Below are positions 1-8,934 of a DNA stretch of 64,000 nucleotides, piece by piece. A program made the translations under genes and the position numbers. Under the pieces are notes generated by a model. That model saw only the letters and a program-made list of their open reading frames with translations, did not search any database and was not told the origin of the DNA. Numbering within the stretch: position 1 is the stretch's first letter; each line of letters opens with the position of its first letter. Source of the DNA: Thermogemmatispora tikiterensis (GTDB lineage: Bacteria > Chloroflexota > Ktedonobacteria > Ktedonobacterales > Ktedonobacteraceae); NCBI RefSeq assembly GCF_003268475.1, contig NZ_MCIF01000002.1, positions 4,662,885-4,726,884 of the forward strand. Direction: 5' to 3'.

Positions 1-1
1 C

Positions 2-475
2 TTTGACGGCCAGGGCCTGCCGGCTGATCTGGCGCTCTATCTGCACACGCCGACCCGCACCGATGCCACGCTGGCCCCACCTGGTGGTGAGAGCCTCTAC
101 GTGCTGGCGCCGGTGCCGCATTTGGGGCACGGCGTCGACTGGCAGCGCGAGACGCTGCCTTTTCGCGAGCGCATTCTGCGCTATCTCGAAGAGCAGGCGG
201 GCCTGCACGGACTGCGCGCCAGCATCGTCTACGAGCAGCGCTTTACGCCCCTCGACTTCGCCGACGAGCTGCGCAGCCATCTGGGTGCGGCCTTCTCGCT
301 GGAGCCGACGCTGTTCCAATCGGCCTACTTCCGTCCACACAACCGCGCTGCCCAGGTTGGGGGCCTCTACTTTGTGGGTGCCGGTACCCATCCCGGGGCG
401 GGCATCCCGGGCGTCCTGCTCTCCGCCGCCATTACGGCTCGTCTTGTGCGGGAGGACCTGGCATGCCGTGCCTGA
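2..475 (+). CDS. crtI: Phytoene desaturase (CrtI), C-terminal part, 5' end outside window
   Basis: Carotenoid-pathway FAD-dependent phytoene desaturase; only the last 157 residues or so are present and the reading frame is open from the window edge. The segment has the family's C-terminal signature: the LHTPTRTD stretch, then APPGGESLYVLAPVPHLG, the DFADEL helix and the closing FAD-binding block YFVGAGTHPGAGIPGVLLSA. The product introduces double bases of conjugation into phytoene on the membrane surface. It is followed after 52 bases by uvsE in the same direction; pigment and UV-repair genes side by side suggest a light-protection neighbourhood, which is inference. A CrtO- or CrtD-type relative cannot be excluded from the C-terminus alone. 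Confidence 0.88.
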   Translation, partial: FDGQGLPADLALYLHTPTRTDATLAPPGGESLYVLAPVPHLGHGVDWQRETLPFRERILRYLEEQAGLHGLRASIVYEQRFTPLDFADELRSHLGAAFSLEPTLFQSAYFRPHNRAAQVGGLYFVGAGTHPGAGIPGVLLSAAITARLVREDLACRA

Positions 476-527
476 AGGAGCGCTGTCAGCCTGATGGCCC
501 GCACGTGGGGGGAGGAAAGGGAGCGGC

Positions 528-1451
528 ATGAGACTTGGCTATGCCTGTGTGAATCTCTCGCTGGGGGGGAAGATGCGCAGTCTGCGCCTGGCCACCCTGC
601 GCGAGCGCGGCCTTGCCTATCTGCAGGCCCTCGTCGATGAGAACCTGGCGCTACTCGTGGCCATCCTGCGCTGGAACCTGGCCCAGGGTATCAGCGTCTT
701 CCGCATCTCCTCAGATCTGGTGCCGCTTGGCTCTCATCCCGAGGTGGCGCTAGAGCAGATCCGCTTTGATCCGGCTCGGGTTGCCGAAGTGAGGCAGCTG
801 GCTCGCGCGGGTAGGATGCGCCTGTCGATGCACCCTGGTCAATATACGCTGATCTCTGCCGATGGTCCTGTCTGGAAGAGCAGCTATCGCGACCTCTGCT
901 ATCATGCAGAGGTCATGGAACGACTCGGCCTCGAAGGTGATATCATCCTGCATGGTGGTGGTGTCTACGGCGACCGTGCTGCCACGCTGCGGCGTATCCT
1001 GACTCACATCGATGAGCTACCGGAGAGTGTGCGCCGGCGGCTGCGCCTGGAGAATGATGAGCGCTGCTGGTCGGTGAGCCAGCTCCTGCCGATTTGCGAG
1101 GCGAGTGGCCTGCCGCTTGTGGTTGACAACCTGCATCATACCCTCAACGGTGGCGCGGAGACCCCGCTGGAGCGCCTGCCCTGGGAACGTATCCTGACAA
1201 CCTGGGGCCGGCTCCGGCCCAAGCTGCACTACGCTGAGCAGGACCCTGGTAAGCGTCCCGGCGCTCACAGCGAGTACATCAATGCCGACCGCTTCCGGGC
1301 CTTTCTCACTGCTGTTCCCTGGTCTGACTATGACGTCATGCTTGAGTGCAAAGCCAAGGACCTGGCCCTGTTGCGCCTGCGTCAGGAGCTGGGCCTGATC
1401 GCTGCCGGACCCCTGCCCGGAGCCGGTGAGGGCAGCGATCATCAAGGCTGA
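528..1451 (+). CDS. uvsE: UV DNA damage repair endonuclease UvsE (UVDE family)
   Basis: 307 residues, the usual length of bacterial UvsE. It nicks DNA 5' of UV photoproducts, starting alternative excision repair. The TIM-barrel and metal-site landmarks are visible: start MRLGYACVNLSL, FRISSDLVPLGSHP, MHPGQYT with a metal-binding His, LHGGGVYGD, RLENDE, VDNLHH, and the HYAEQDPGKRPGAHSEYI block with its His and Glu ligands. A strong GGAGGAAAGGGAG ribosome site precedes the ATG. It is likely co-transcribed with the upstream crtI and perhaps with the downstream FAD enzyme (104 bases). Family assignment is secure. Confidence 0.93.
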   Translation: MRLGYACVNLSLGGKMRSLRLATLRERGLAYLQALVDENLALLVAILRWNLAQGISVFRISSDLVPLGSHPEVALEQIRFDPARVAEVRQLARAGRMRLSMHPGQYTLISADGPVWKSSYRDLCYHAEVMERLGLEGDIILHGGGVYGDRAATLRRILTHIDELPESVRRRLRLENDERCWSVSQLLPICEASGLPLVVDNLHHTLNGGAETPLERLPWERILTTWGRLRPKLHYAEQDPGKRPGAHSEYINADRFRAFLTAVPWSDYDVMLECKAKDLALLRLRQELGLIAAGPLPGAGEGSDHQG

Positions 1452-1555
1452 GGCTGAGGTGACTCGTATCCGGGCGCCTTCACGTGCTTAATTCAGGTGA
1501 GGTAAAGCAGCGATCGCGCTGCCTGTTGATGCAGAAAGGAGAGAGAGGCGTCACC

Positions 1556-2860
1556 ATGATCATCGTTGTCGGTGCCGGTCTGGCCGGCCTGACCTGCGCC
1601 CGCCACCTGAGTCGCGCCGGGCTGAGCGTCCTGGTACTGGAGGCCGGCGACCGGCCCGGAGGCCGCGTCAGCACCGATCGCCATCCCGAGGGCTTCCTAC
1701 TCGACCGGGGCTTCCAGGTCTTGTTTACTGCCTATCCCGCCGTGCAGCGCGAGCTTGATCTCGCTGCACTCAGACCGAGACGTTTCCTGCCTGGGGCCTT
1801 GCTGGTCAAAGGGGGCCGGCGCTATCCGCTAGCTGATCCGCGACGCCAGCCAGGCTGGCTGACTGCCTCTGCCAGCAACCCCCTCATTCCGCTGACCGAC
1901 AAGTGGCGCGTCCTGCGCCTGACGCGCACGATCCTGCAGACGGTCTCTGTGGAAAGCCCGGCGGCCTGGCCCGTGGCCACGCTTGACGAGACCAGCGAGC
2001 TGTACCTGCGCCATTGGGGCTTTAGCCGCAAGGGCTTCATCGCTCACTTCGCTCGTCCCTTCTTCGGCGGCATCTTCCTCGATCGAGAGCTGCAGACCAG
2101 CGCGCGCATGCTCCGCTTTGTCTGGCGCATGCTGGCGAGCGGCGATATCGTCTTACCGGAGCAGGGCATGGGAGCGATCACTGCCCAGCTAGCGGCCTCT
2201 CTGCCAGAGAACAGCCTGCGTCTGGGAGCGCGCGTCGAGGCCTTGCTGCGTGAGGACGGACGAGTCTCGGGCGTGCGTCTGGAGAGCGGTGAGGAGCTGC
2301 GGGCCGAAGCCGTCGTGATTGCCACCGATAGCCCGACGGCGGCCCGTCTTACCGGCCTGTCCTTGCCAACCGCAGGCCGCGGCTGCACCTGCCTCTACTT
2401 CGCTGGCCCTCAGCCGCTGTACGATGAGCCAGCCCTGCTGCTCAACTGTCAGCCTGACGGACTGGTGAACCATGCTGTGCAGCTCACCAATATTGTTCCG
2501 CAGTACGCTCCATCGGGGCAGCACCTGCTCTCGGTCACCATCCTGGATGCAGCGGCCCAGGCTGAAGAAGACGATGAGCGGCTGGCTCAGCGCGCTCTAC
2601 AGGAGCTGGCCTCCTGGTTCCCAGAGCATGACCTGCAGCGCTGGCGTCTTCTGGCCGTCTATCGTCTTCCCTTTGCGCAGTTCGCCCAGCCGCCGGGCAT
2701 CTTCGCCCATCTGCCGGGGGCGCGCAGTGGGGAGCCGGGCCTCTATCTAACCGGCGAATACCTGCATTCGAGCAGCATCCACGGCGCCCTCAGCAGTGGA
2801 GCGCATACAGCGCGGCTGGTGCTCGCCGACCAGCGGGAGTGGCTGCGCCCTGCCGGGTGA
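1556..2860 (+). CDS. FAD-dependent amine-oxidase/phytoene-dehydrogenase-like oxidoreductase
   Basis: 434 residues. The Rossmann FAD motif GAGLAGLTCARHL begins at residue 6, followed by the second dinucleotide motif GDRPGGRV, and the C-terminus closes with the FAD-contacting LTGEYLHSSSIHGALSSG. This is the architecture of the protoporphyrinogen-oxidase/amine-oxidase/phytoene-dehydrogenase superfamily; the substrate cannot be told. An in-frame ATG exists 72 bases upstream, but the start chosen has AGGAGAGAG at proper distance and puts the GxGxxG motif at the N-terminus as in the family. It sits just after crtI-uvsE, so a role in carotenoid or quinone modification is possible but unproven. Confidence 0.8.
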   Translation: MIIVVGAGLAGLTCARHLSRAGLSVLVLEAGDRPGGRVSTDRHPEGFLLDRGFQVLFTAYPAVQRELDLAALRPRRFLPGALLVKGGRRYPLADPRRQPGWLTASASNPLIPLTDKWRVLRLTRTILQTVSVESPAAWPVATLDETSELYLRHWGFSRKGFIAHFARPFFGGIFLDRELQTSARMLRFVWRMLASGDIVLPEQGMGAITAQLAASLPENSLRLGARVEALLREDGRVSGVRLESGEELRAEAVVIATDSPTAARLTGLSLPTAGRGCTCLYFAGPQPLYDEPALLLNCQPDGLVNHAVQLTNIVPQYAPSGQHLLSVTILDAAAQAEEDDERLAQRALQELASWFPEHDLQRWRLLAVYRLPFAQFAQPPGIFAHLPGARSGEPGLYLTGEYLHSSSIHGALSSGAHTARLVLADQREWLRPAG

Positions 2861-2879
2861 GAAGAAGGAGCGAGAAACG

Positions 2880-3377
2880 ATGCAAGAGCTTGTTGAACGT
2901 CGTCCACCGACCTGGCGTCCTGGGCGGGCGGCGCTGGCTGGCCTCCTGGCCACGGGCGTCTATAGCCTCGTCATGGCTCTCGACCAGCGCCTCAGCGGCA
3001 ACCACTTCAGCGACGTGCGCTTCATCGAGGGCCTGCTCGGGGGAGGAACAAGACAGCCTGACGGTCGCCGTCTCCTGGCCTGGGGCCTCCATCTGCTCAA
3101 TGGGGTCCTGCTGGGCGAAATCTATGCCGCCCTGGTCAGACCGCGTCTGCCCGGCCCGATCTGGCTCAAGGGACTCCTCTTCGGCGAAGGCTTTCTGGCC
3201 TCAGTCTGGTGGCTCACGCCCCTGGCCGACCGTGTGCATCCGCTCATTCGCCGCGGCCAGCTCCCGCGCCTGGCGACCTGGTCCTCCTTTGGGCAGAACC
3301 TCCTGCGCCATCTGGCCTTTGGCCTGACGCTGGCCCTCTTCTACGGCGACGAGCGCGAGCTGCCACCGCGCCCCTGA
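2880..3377 (+). CDS. Small membrane protein, unknown function
   Basis: 165 residues, not recognised as a named family. Three to four hydrophobic segments can be read: near residues 17-36 (ALAGLLATGVYSLVMAL), 68-85 (GLHLLNGVLLGEIYAAL), 98-112 and 142-156. Charged loops are Arg-rich. The start is the ATG with AAGGAG nine bases upstream, 19 bases after the stop of the preceding FAD enzyme, so the two are probably one operon. A longer in-frame reading upstream overlaps the FAD gene and lacks a ribosome site. Layout resembles small uncharacterised membrane proteins next to oxidoreductase genes; no function is proposed. Confidence 0.7.
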   Translation: MQELVERRPPTWRPGRAALAGLLATGVYSLVMALDQRLSGNHFSDVRFIEGLLGGGTRQPDGRRLLAWGLHLLNGVLLGEIYAALVRPRLPGPIWLKGLLFGEGFLASVWWLTPLADRVHPLIRRGQLPRLATWSSFGQNLLRHLAFGLTLALFYGDERELPPRP

Positions 3378-3545
3378 CCGGACCTCGCGCCCTGCGCTCC
3401 TGGCTGGCATCGGTGGATGTAGATCCTTTTCTTAGAGAGCTTGCTAGAGTGGAACTGTGAGGACGGAAGGCGGTGGAGTGTGAGGGGAACCCGGAAAGCA
3501 AGCAAGCTCTAATAGGAAGAGCACAGAAAGGATCAATCCATCGCC

Positions 3546-4328
3546 ATGAAGACCTATATCAATCGCAGCTCTTCGCGCAAGCAGCAGGGGCGGCGGCGCT
3601 TTCTCCAGAGGGCCACTGCGGGCCTGGGGCTGGCTACTGGTGGTCTCACCCTGCTTGGAAGCGGCGCCAGGCCGCTGGTGGTGCGCGCCCAGGGAGCGCT
3701 GACTGAGCGGCTCGTTACCCTCGATGATGCCGTCACGCAGATTCTCTCGATCGCGCGTACGGCGGAGCAGCTAGCCGTCACCTTCTACAGCAACGGCATC
3801 GCTAACGCCGAGGCGCTGGGCATCAGCGGCGATGACCTGGCCTATCTCAAGGCAGCTCTGGTCGAAGAGCAGATTCACCAGCAGTTTTTCACAGCCAACG
3901 GTGGCCAATCGCTGGCTGACACCTTTAGTTTCCCCAAAGGGTCCCAGACCTTCAGCGACCTCAAGACCTTTATCGAGACCCAGCAGCAGCTAGAGGGAGT
4001 CTTTGATTCCGCTTTCCTGGCGGCCATCAAAGAGTTTGCCGCGATGGGGCGGCCTGATCTCGCTCAGGTTGCCGGGCAGATTGCCTGTATTGAGGCCGAG
4101 CATCGTGCCCTGGGGCGAGTCATCGGTGGCCTGCGCCCTGCCGATAACTGGGCCTTCACCCCGGTACTGATCGCCAGCGTCGCCGATGCTCCCCAGGTCG
4201 TGCAAGACGCCGGCTACCTCAGCCCCACCGAAGGGAACAGCTACCGCTACCATGAGGTCAGCACCGAAGACGCTGGCGTCGAACAGCGCGTACCCTTTGT
4301 GGCCAGCAGCGGCGTCGGTCGCGGTTAA
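3546..4328 (+). CDS. Tat-exported ferritin-like domain protein
   Basis: 260 residues. The N-terminus carries a twin-arginine signal (RRRFLQRATAGLG around residues 16-28, hydrophobic stretch to about 48, cleavage likely after VRAQG). The mature part is a four-helix ferritin-like fold with a complete di-iron ligand set: Glu74, Glu107/108 with His111, Glu150, and Glu183/185 with His186. The family resembles bacterial desiccation-related, exported ferritin-like proteins, thought to bind or oxidise iron or to protect against oxidants outside the membrane; the exact role is not known. It stands alone, with 168 bases upstream holding an AAGCAAGCAAGC stretch and a weak terminator behind. Confidence 0.82.
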   Translation: MKTYINRSSSRKQQGRRRFLQRATAGLGLATGGLTLLGSGARPLVVRAQGALTERLVTLDDAVTQILSIARTAEQLAVTFYSNGIANAEALGISGDDLAYLKAALVEEQIHQQFFTANGGQSLADTFSFPKGSQTFSDLKTFIETQQQLEGVFDSAFLAAIKEFAAMGRPDLAQVAGQIACIEAEHRALGRVIGGLRPADNWAFTPVLIASVADAPQVVQDAGYLSPTEGNSYRYHEVSTEDAGVEQRVPFVASSGVGRG

Positions 4329-4401
4329 GATCCAATCAAGCAGAATAGGGGGCGCGGAAGGGCAGGGAAAGCCATCCCGGTGCACTGCTGAGAAGCCAAA
4401 G

Positions 4402-4420
4402 AAGGTTTGAAAAACCTTTT
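4402..4420 (+). terminator. Weak intrinsic terminator behind the ferritin-like gene
   Basis: AAGGTTT, a three-base loop and AAACCTT followed by T residues form a 7-bp hairpin 74 bases after the ferritin-like stop. The remaining intergenic part (4329-4670) between this gene and the convergent aldo/keto reductase shows no convincing gene; it contains a CTTGCTTGCT stretch at 4515-4524. Confidence 0.5.
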
Positions 4421-4670
4421 CCAGTCCAGGGGGAACCGTCTATCTCTCTCTACCTTAAATAAAGAAGAGAGGCAGTCACAGTCAAATAGGGAAGGCCGCC
4501 GTCTTGCTCTTGTACTTGCTTGCTCCCTCCCTCCCGTTCGTGGCTGGCTCCCAGCCTGATGACGAACTGCTGAACGGGCAGGCAATGGATGAGAGACGGC
4601 GGCCTCTTTGCTGAAGCAGTGTGACCTGCTGACTGTTCTGGCTGACTGGAGGCGCGCAGTTGAGGGCTGA

Positions 4671-5630
4671 CTAGAGACCCTGCGAGGCGGCACTGAGGCG
4701 GGCTAGCTGCTCTGGGGTGAGCTGCAGCCCCAGGGCGGCAAAGCCATCCTCCAGATGGGCTGGCTGGCTGGCACCGATGATGGGAGCGGTCACCGCCGGC
4801 TGGGCCAGGAGCCAGGCCAGGGCTACTGCCGCGGGCGTAGCCTGGGTCTCCTCGGCGACGGCCTGCACCGCCTCCAGAGTGCGCCAGGCCTGCTCTTGAT
4901 CGTAGCGTCCCAGCACAGCGGCGGCGCGCGCACTCTGGCGGCCCTCACCGCGGCGGTAGCTGCCGCCGAGGAAGCCACTGGCCAGAGGACTGTAGGGGAT
5001 CACCCCCAGGCCATACTGCAGGCAGATGGTCTGCAGCTCCTGCTCAAACTCAGCCCGGTGCACCAGATTATAGTGTGGCTCCAGCACCTCATAGCGGGCT
5101 GTGCACTCATAGCGCGCGCACCAGAGCGCCTCGACCAGCCGCCAGGCGGGGTAATTCGAAGCGCCAATGTAGCGCACCTTGCCGCTGCGCTGGAGGTCGT
5201 CGAAAGCGCGCAGCGTCTCCTCAATCGGCGTCTCCGCATCGAAAGCATGAGCCAGATAGAGATCGAGATAGTCCGTCTGCAGGCGGCGCAGCGAAGCCTC
5301 AACGGCCTCTATGATATGCTTACGCGAGAGGCCGCGCTCGTTTGGTCCCTCGCCCATCGGATGATAGACCTTGGTGGCAATCACCACCTGACTGCGGTTG
5401 CCGCGTGCACGCAGCCAGCGCCCAATGATCTCCTCAGATTCGCCGCCGCGCTTGCCTGGAATCCAGCGCGCGTAGAAGTCGGCGGTGTCGAAGAAATTGC
5501 CTCCGCGCTCAACAAAAGCATCCATGATAGCGAAGGCTGTCGGCTCATCGACCGTCCAGCCCCACTGCATGGTGCCCAGACAGAGGCGCGAGACCTTCAA
5601 GCCGGTTCGTCCAAGTGTGCGGTACTCCAT
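4671..5630 (-). CDS. Aldo/keto reductase
   Basis: 319 residues. NADPH-dependent aldo/keto reductase of the bacterial AKR family (YajO/IolS-like). Visible landmarks are [21 protein letters not shown] at the start, DTADFY with the catalytic Asp and Tyr, K in [10 protein letters not shown], the His in DLYLAHAFD, the GASNYPAWR segment, and the C-terminal NADP-binding block [10 protein letters not shown]. Substrate cannot be inferred. Start: the ATG giving [10 protein letters not shown] matches the family; another in-frame ATG lies 24 bases upstream with no better ribosome site. It converges on the ferritin-like gene, and the next gene upstream on the same strand begins 53 bases away. Confidence 0.88.
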   Translation of the reverse strand: MEYRTLGRTGLKVSRLCLGTMQWGWTVDEPTAFAIMDAFVERGGNFFDTADFYARWIPGKRGGESEEIIGRWLRARGNRSQVVIATKVYHPMGEGPNERGLSRKHIIEAVEASLRRLQTDYLDLYLAHAFDAETPIEETLRAFDDLQRSGKVRYIGASNYPAWRLVEALWCARYECTARYEVLEPHYNLVHRAEFEQELQTICLQYGLGVIPYSPLASGFLGGSYRRGEGRQSARAAAVLGRYDQEQAWRTLEAVQAVAEETQATPAAVALAWLLAQPAVTAPIIGASQPAHLEDGFAALGLQLTPEQLARLSAASQGL

Positions 5631-5682
5631 ACTTCTTATTGTCGCGCGTCGCATCCCTCAATGCAAGGGCAGGCCCTGGCGC

Positions 5683-6363
5683 TTAGCGACCTTGAGTATC
5701 CGGGCCAGACTGGCGCTCGTACTGGTCAGGTGGAACGGATGAGGATGGCTCAGCAGACTGATCTGAAGAATGAGCGGCGTCTGATCGATCTGAAGCGACC
5801 TGATCGCCGTCAGCCGGCTGGGGGGCAGTATCCTTCCTCGCTTCGCAGCTGAGACGGCGCAGCAGGAAGCGGGTCTGATCGGAGAGAGCGCGCGTGTGAA
5901 AAACCAGCTCCTCATAATAGTGAAGCAGCTGCTCCCAGCTCTGCAGGAAGGTCTGTAGTTGACGCTGGCGCTGTCGGGCTGGAGCGCGCTCTTGCTCAGC
6001 GGGCGGGAGCGCCATGAGTAGATCGAGCAGATGGCACGTCTGGCCCTCGGCATTGTGTAGGAAGAGCAGGGGCAGATAGCGGCGAGGAACGATCTCATCG
6101 GGGAGCTGCTGAGGCTGCTCCAACAAGCCACGGAACGATAGAAGCTGCTCGTGATACTGGCCCAGCAGGCGCTGCAGATGCAGGCACTGATCCAGTCGGA
6201 GGCACGCCTGACTCCGCAGAGCAAGATACTCTAACGAAAGTGCCTCTTGTTGCTGTCCAATCACAGCGAAATAATGATTCAGGGTCTGGCGGAACTGGTC
6301 GAGCGAGTGCCTCGTTGTTGGGGCGGCGAACAGCTCCGCTGGCCTGCCAACAGTATCATTCAA
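5683..6363 (-). CDS. Hypothetical Gln-rich helical protein
   Basis: 226 residues, not recognised. Residues 15-165 are rich in Leu, Gln, Arg and Glu with heptad-like spacing (QQQEALSLEYLALRSQ, LHLQRLLGQYHEQLLSF, RQRQRQLQTFLQSWEQLLHYYEEL), so a helical bundle or coiled coil is likely; the last 50 residues are polar and disordered. No signal peptide or membrane segment. A ribosome site AGGGAGG lies in front of the ATG. It is the last of three minus-strand genes reading away from the TIR gene; the upstream gene begins 304 bases away. The block between (6364-6667) is AT-rich near 6640 and shows no gene I trust. Confidence 0.6.
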   Translation of the reverse strand: MNDTVGRPAELFAAPTTRHSLDQFRQTLNHYFAVIGQQQEALSLEYLALRSQACLRLDQCLHLQRLLGQYHEQLLSFRGLLEQPQQLPDEIVPRRYLPLLFLHNAEGQTCHLLDLLMALPPAEQERAPARQRQRQLQTFLQSWEQLLHYYEELVFHTRALSDQTRFLLRRLSCEARKDTAPQPADGDQVASDRSDAAHSSDQSAEPSSSVPPDQYERQSGPDTQGR

Positions 6364-6667
6364 AGCGAACCTCCCTCCTCTCGTGACTGAGATCTTCTGC
6401 TTGGTTAGGTAGGGGTGACGGGAGAGGAACCTATCCAGTTGCTTCAGATTGACCCTTCCTGAGCGGGCTTATCGCATCACTCATATAGACGCAGAAATCT
6501 GCCATTTTCTCTTCGGTCTCTCTCCGAAAGAGAAGAATCTCGTGCCCCAGGTCACGCTTTGTTCTCAGCATGCTTGCTTTATCGACACAGCGAAGGCCAT
6601 AGTCACTGTTATATTAGCACAAGGGGACATAAAGAAGGCATAAAAAATATTTGAACAAACATTCAAA

Positions 6668-7078
6668 TCAACGTGGGGGAATGGCCAGGAGGTGTTCGAG
6701 AGCGCGAGTGAGTGCATGAGCGATATTTCTATATTCGCTGTAGAGCCGCTTACGATTCTCATACGTCTGGCGCATATTTTGCAGGTCGATGGCGAGATAG
6801 ATGCTGGTCTTAGCATCTTGGATAGCGGCGATAATGGCGTCGACATTATGGAGAGCGGCCTTCAGAGTGGTATCCGTGTCAAGCTGCTCATGGATACCGC
6901 GCAGCTCCTGTTCGAAGCGCTGCAGAGTGGTGATACCGATCTCATGGAGATTCACCCTATAGAGGAAGACCGCGCGCATTTCTTCGATACAACCCCTCAC
7001 TCCGCGCAGGTGACGGCGCGTCCGCTCTTCTACATCCTCTTGGCCTCGAGCAAAGATGAGATCCGACTCATTTACCAT
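6668..7078 (-). CDS. Hypothetical small helical protein
   Basis: 136 residues, not recognised. Nearly all-helical, charged sequence (EDVEERTRRHLRGVRGCIEEM, LQRFEQELRGIHEQLD, NMRQTYENRKRLYSEYRNIA), without signal or membrane segment. The ATG at 7078 has GGTGA seven bases upstream. A TTG start at 7201 would overlap the stop of the preceding gene (TTGA) and add a 41-residue Trp/Pro-rich leader that does not look like protein of this type, so it was not chosen. It lies 120 bases behind the phosphorylase-family gene, suggesting a shared operon and perhaps a partner role; that is inference. Confidence 0.6.
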   Translation of the reverse strand: MVNESDLIFARGQEDVEERTRRHLRGVRGCIEEMRAVFLYRVNLHEIGITTLQRFEQELRGIHEQLDTDTTLKAALHNVDAIIAAIQDAKTSIYLAIDLQNMRQTYENRKRLYSEYRNIAHALTRALEHLLAIPPR

Positions 7079-7197
7079 GAAAATTTCACCGAAGCTGAGT
7101 CTCCCGAGGATAACCCTCGCGAGCCAGGGCCAGTGTGGGCCACCCCACGCCAGGGCCACGGGCCTCATTATAGTCCAGGAGGGTCTGTTACTCAAGG

Positions 7198-8415
7198 TCA
7201 AGGAGGACGTCTATCCAGGGACTCGTGCAGGTGCTCCAGGCAGGTCAGGGCTTTCTGAAGGGCCTGACAGATTTGCTGAAGAGCCTGCTGGTAAGCGCGC
7301 TGTTCCTGTGACGATTCGCCGGGGGGACAGCACTGGCGCAAGCGCTCAGCGGCCTGCTGGAGCTGCTGCAGAGCCTCTTCCAGATTGGCAAGGCGCAAAA
7401 AGAGAGCGTAGTCGTCGAGCGGCCTGCCAAGGGCTTGCCGGACCGCGGTAGCGAACCTATCAAGCCACTCTTTGTAGTGGCGGCACTGATCTGGGTAAAT
7501 CGTTTTGGCAGTTGAGAACAGGCTCGAAGCTGCCTTTAGCTTTTCCTCATAGTGGGGCAGGTCTTCCTGCAGGAGAGCAAGCCCTGCGCGGTCTGAAGCT
7601 GGTACCGGTCGAGGTGCGCTGCTGTTGGCGCACGCTTTGCCCAATGGCGGGAGGCCGGAAGCGAGTAAAGCAAAGGCGAAAGCGCTCGCGTGGTTGGCAG
7701 CCTGCTCCTGGTAGCCCTGAGCATCTCGCTCTGGTTTATCATCAAGAAGGTCGGAGATCGCGCGCACCACGATTGCCGGGGTCCGGTTATAATGAGCGGC
7801 TTCCATGAAGCCGGCGTCCTCCATTGCCACGGCGACGGCATCATCGTAATGAGTGCGAATAAAACGATAGACTGAGGCACGGCGCGAATGCATCAGAATA
7901 TCTCCTGCAGCCAGAGGCTTGCACATGACGGAGGGGTTGCGCTCCGGCGGAGCTGGCAGCCACTGCTGCCAGGTCGTGTCTCGGGCCAATCTACGTGCCT
8001 GTTCGAGCAGAATCGGGTCGAGAGCGAACGTACGTGGTCGTGGCTGAAACTGCTCGCCGGCTTTTCCCGAAGCGTAGTCGTAGATCAGCTCGGGTATCAC
8101 CACATCGCCAGGCACTACATCGCGCAGACCGCCGGCAATCCCCACCAGCATCGCTAGCTCCGGCTGCGTATCAGTGAGGGCCTGCTGGGTCACCACCGAG
8201 CAGACTGTATTGCGCTGGCCGCTCTCCTTGAAAACAATCTCCCAGTGTGTGCCACTCGTCTTGAACTCGCCGACCTCGTAGTCATTGGTGCTGGCCGTGG
8301 AGGGACTCCAGCGCTGAAGAGAGCGAGCGTATCGCTGGACAGCCCTCATCTCTAAGCTGAGTGGCGTTACTATCAGCACCCTTCGCCGCTGCTGCTGTTT
8401 CTCTTGACATGACAT
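7198..8415 (-). CDS. Nucleoside phosphorylase/MTA-SAH nucleosidase-like protein with helical C-terminal extension
   Basis: 405 residues. Residues 12-257 form a phosphorylase-superfamily (PNP_UDP_1) domain: RRVLIVTPLSLEMRAV at the start, MLVGIAGGL, GDVVIPELIYDY, then the active-site blocks AVAMEDAGF (Glu199) and VVRAISD (Asp222), equivalent to the Glu and proton-donor Asp of MTA/SAH nucleosidase. Residues 260-405 are a Gln/Leu-rich helical tail (LANLEEALQQLQQAAERL, QALQQICQALQKAL) not found in housekeeping nucleosidases. Ribosome site AAAGGA lies eight bases before the ATG. The gene is divergent from a TIR-phosphorylase fusion. In known bacterial conflict systems such domains act as nucleotide- or nucleoside-cleaving effectors, so a defence role is plausible but inferred. 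Confidence 0.78.
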   Translation of the reverse strand: MSCQEKQQQRRRVLIVTPLSLEMRAVQRYARSLQRWSPSTASTNDYEVGEFKTSGTHWEIVFKESGQRNTVCSVVTQQALTDTQPELAMLVGIAGGLRDVVPGDVVIPELIYDYASGKAGEQFQPRPRTFALDPILLEQARRLARDTTWQQWLPAPPERNPSVMCKPLAAGDILMHSRRASVYRFIRTHYDDAVAVAMEDAGFMEAAHYNRTPAIVVRAISDLLDDKPERDAQGYQEQAANHASAFAFALLASGLPPLGKACANSSAPRPVPASDRAGLALLQEDLPHYEEKLKAASSLFSTAKTIYPDQCRHYKEWLDRFATAVRQALGRPLDDYALFLRLANLEEALQQLQQAAERLRQCCPPGESSQEQRAYQQALQQICQALQKALTCLEHLHESLDRRPP

Positions 8416-8848
8416 GATGCAGTCCTTTCTGCACCATTGTGCATATCTGATAAATCTCTTGTTGTCTATCGTTTCTAGGATAACTTACTTTGCTCTTGCT
8501 GTGGGTAGTATTTGTGTATTTTATGAAAAATACCACCTCCCTTCTTTCATAGAGCCATTCATCGGTAGCCCTTTTCTCTAAAATAGCATCCTGCTTGCTC
8601 TATTGTAAATGGCGTTGCCCATCAATTCTTACTCTTGGAAACTATTCATTATAGTTAGCAAGCAAGCTGTATTTTTGGGCGGAGATTGGGCGCTACTGAC
8701 AAACAGGCTATAGATTTAAAATGGATCGTCTTTTGCGTACAATATTCTAGGCGAAGGAGCTAGCTGCGAGGGGAACCGGGCAGTTCCAGGGCAGGCTGTG
8801 GAATCTAGTCACCTGAACCCTGGCCGTTGTCTGCTCTCTCTGCCCGTG

Positions 8849-8877
8849 TTGCCGCGCGATAACCTTCTAGCTATACT
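8849..8877 (+). promoter_or_regulatory. Sigma70-like promoter of the TIR-phosphorylase gene
   Basis: TTGCCG and TATACT are separated by exactly 17 bases, 57 bases before the GTG start. The 519-base divergent region (8416-8934) is AT-rich compared with its surroundings and otherwise shows no gene; it contains an AGCAAGCAAGC stretch at 8657-8667. Confidence 0.55.
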
Positions 8878-8934
8878 GTAGTTATCTTGATGAAGGCTCT
8901 CTGTGAAAAGGAAAAGAAGAAAACGAGGTGATTC

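Noticed and set aside
4755..5852. Long open frame on the plus strand over the aldo/keto reductase gene
   Set aside because: Antisense shadow caused by high GC; the minus-strand protein has clear family motifs.
6449..6643. 64-residue plus-strand frame between helical genes
   Set aside because: No ribosome site, no family resemblance, and composition like intergenic DNA.
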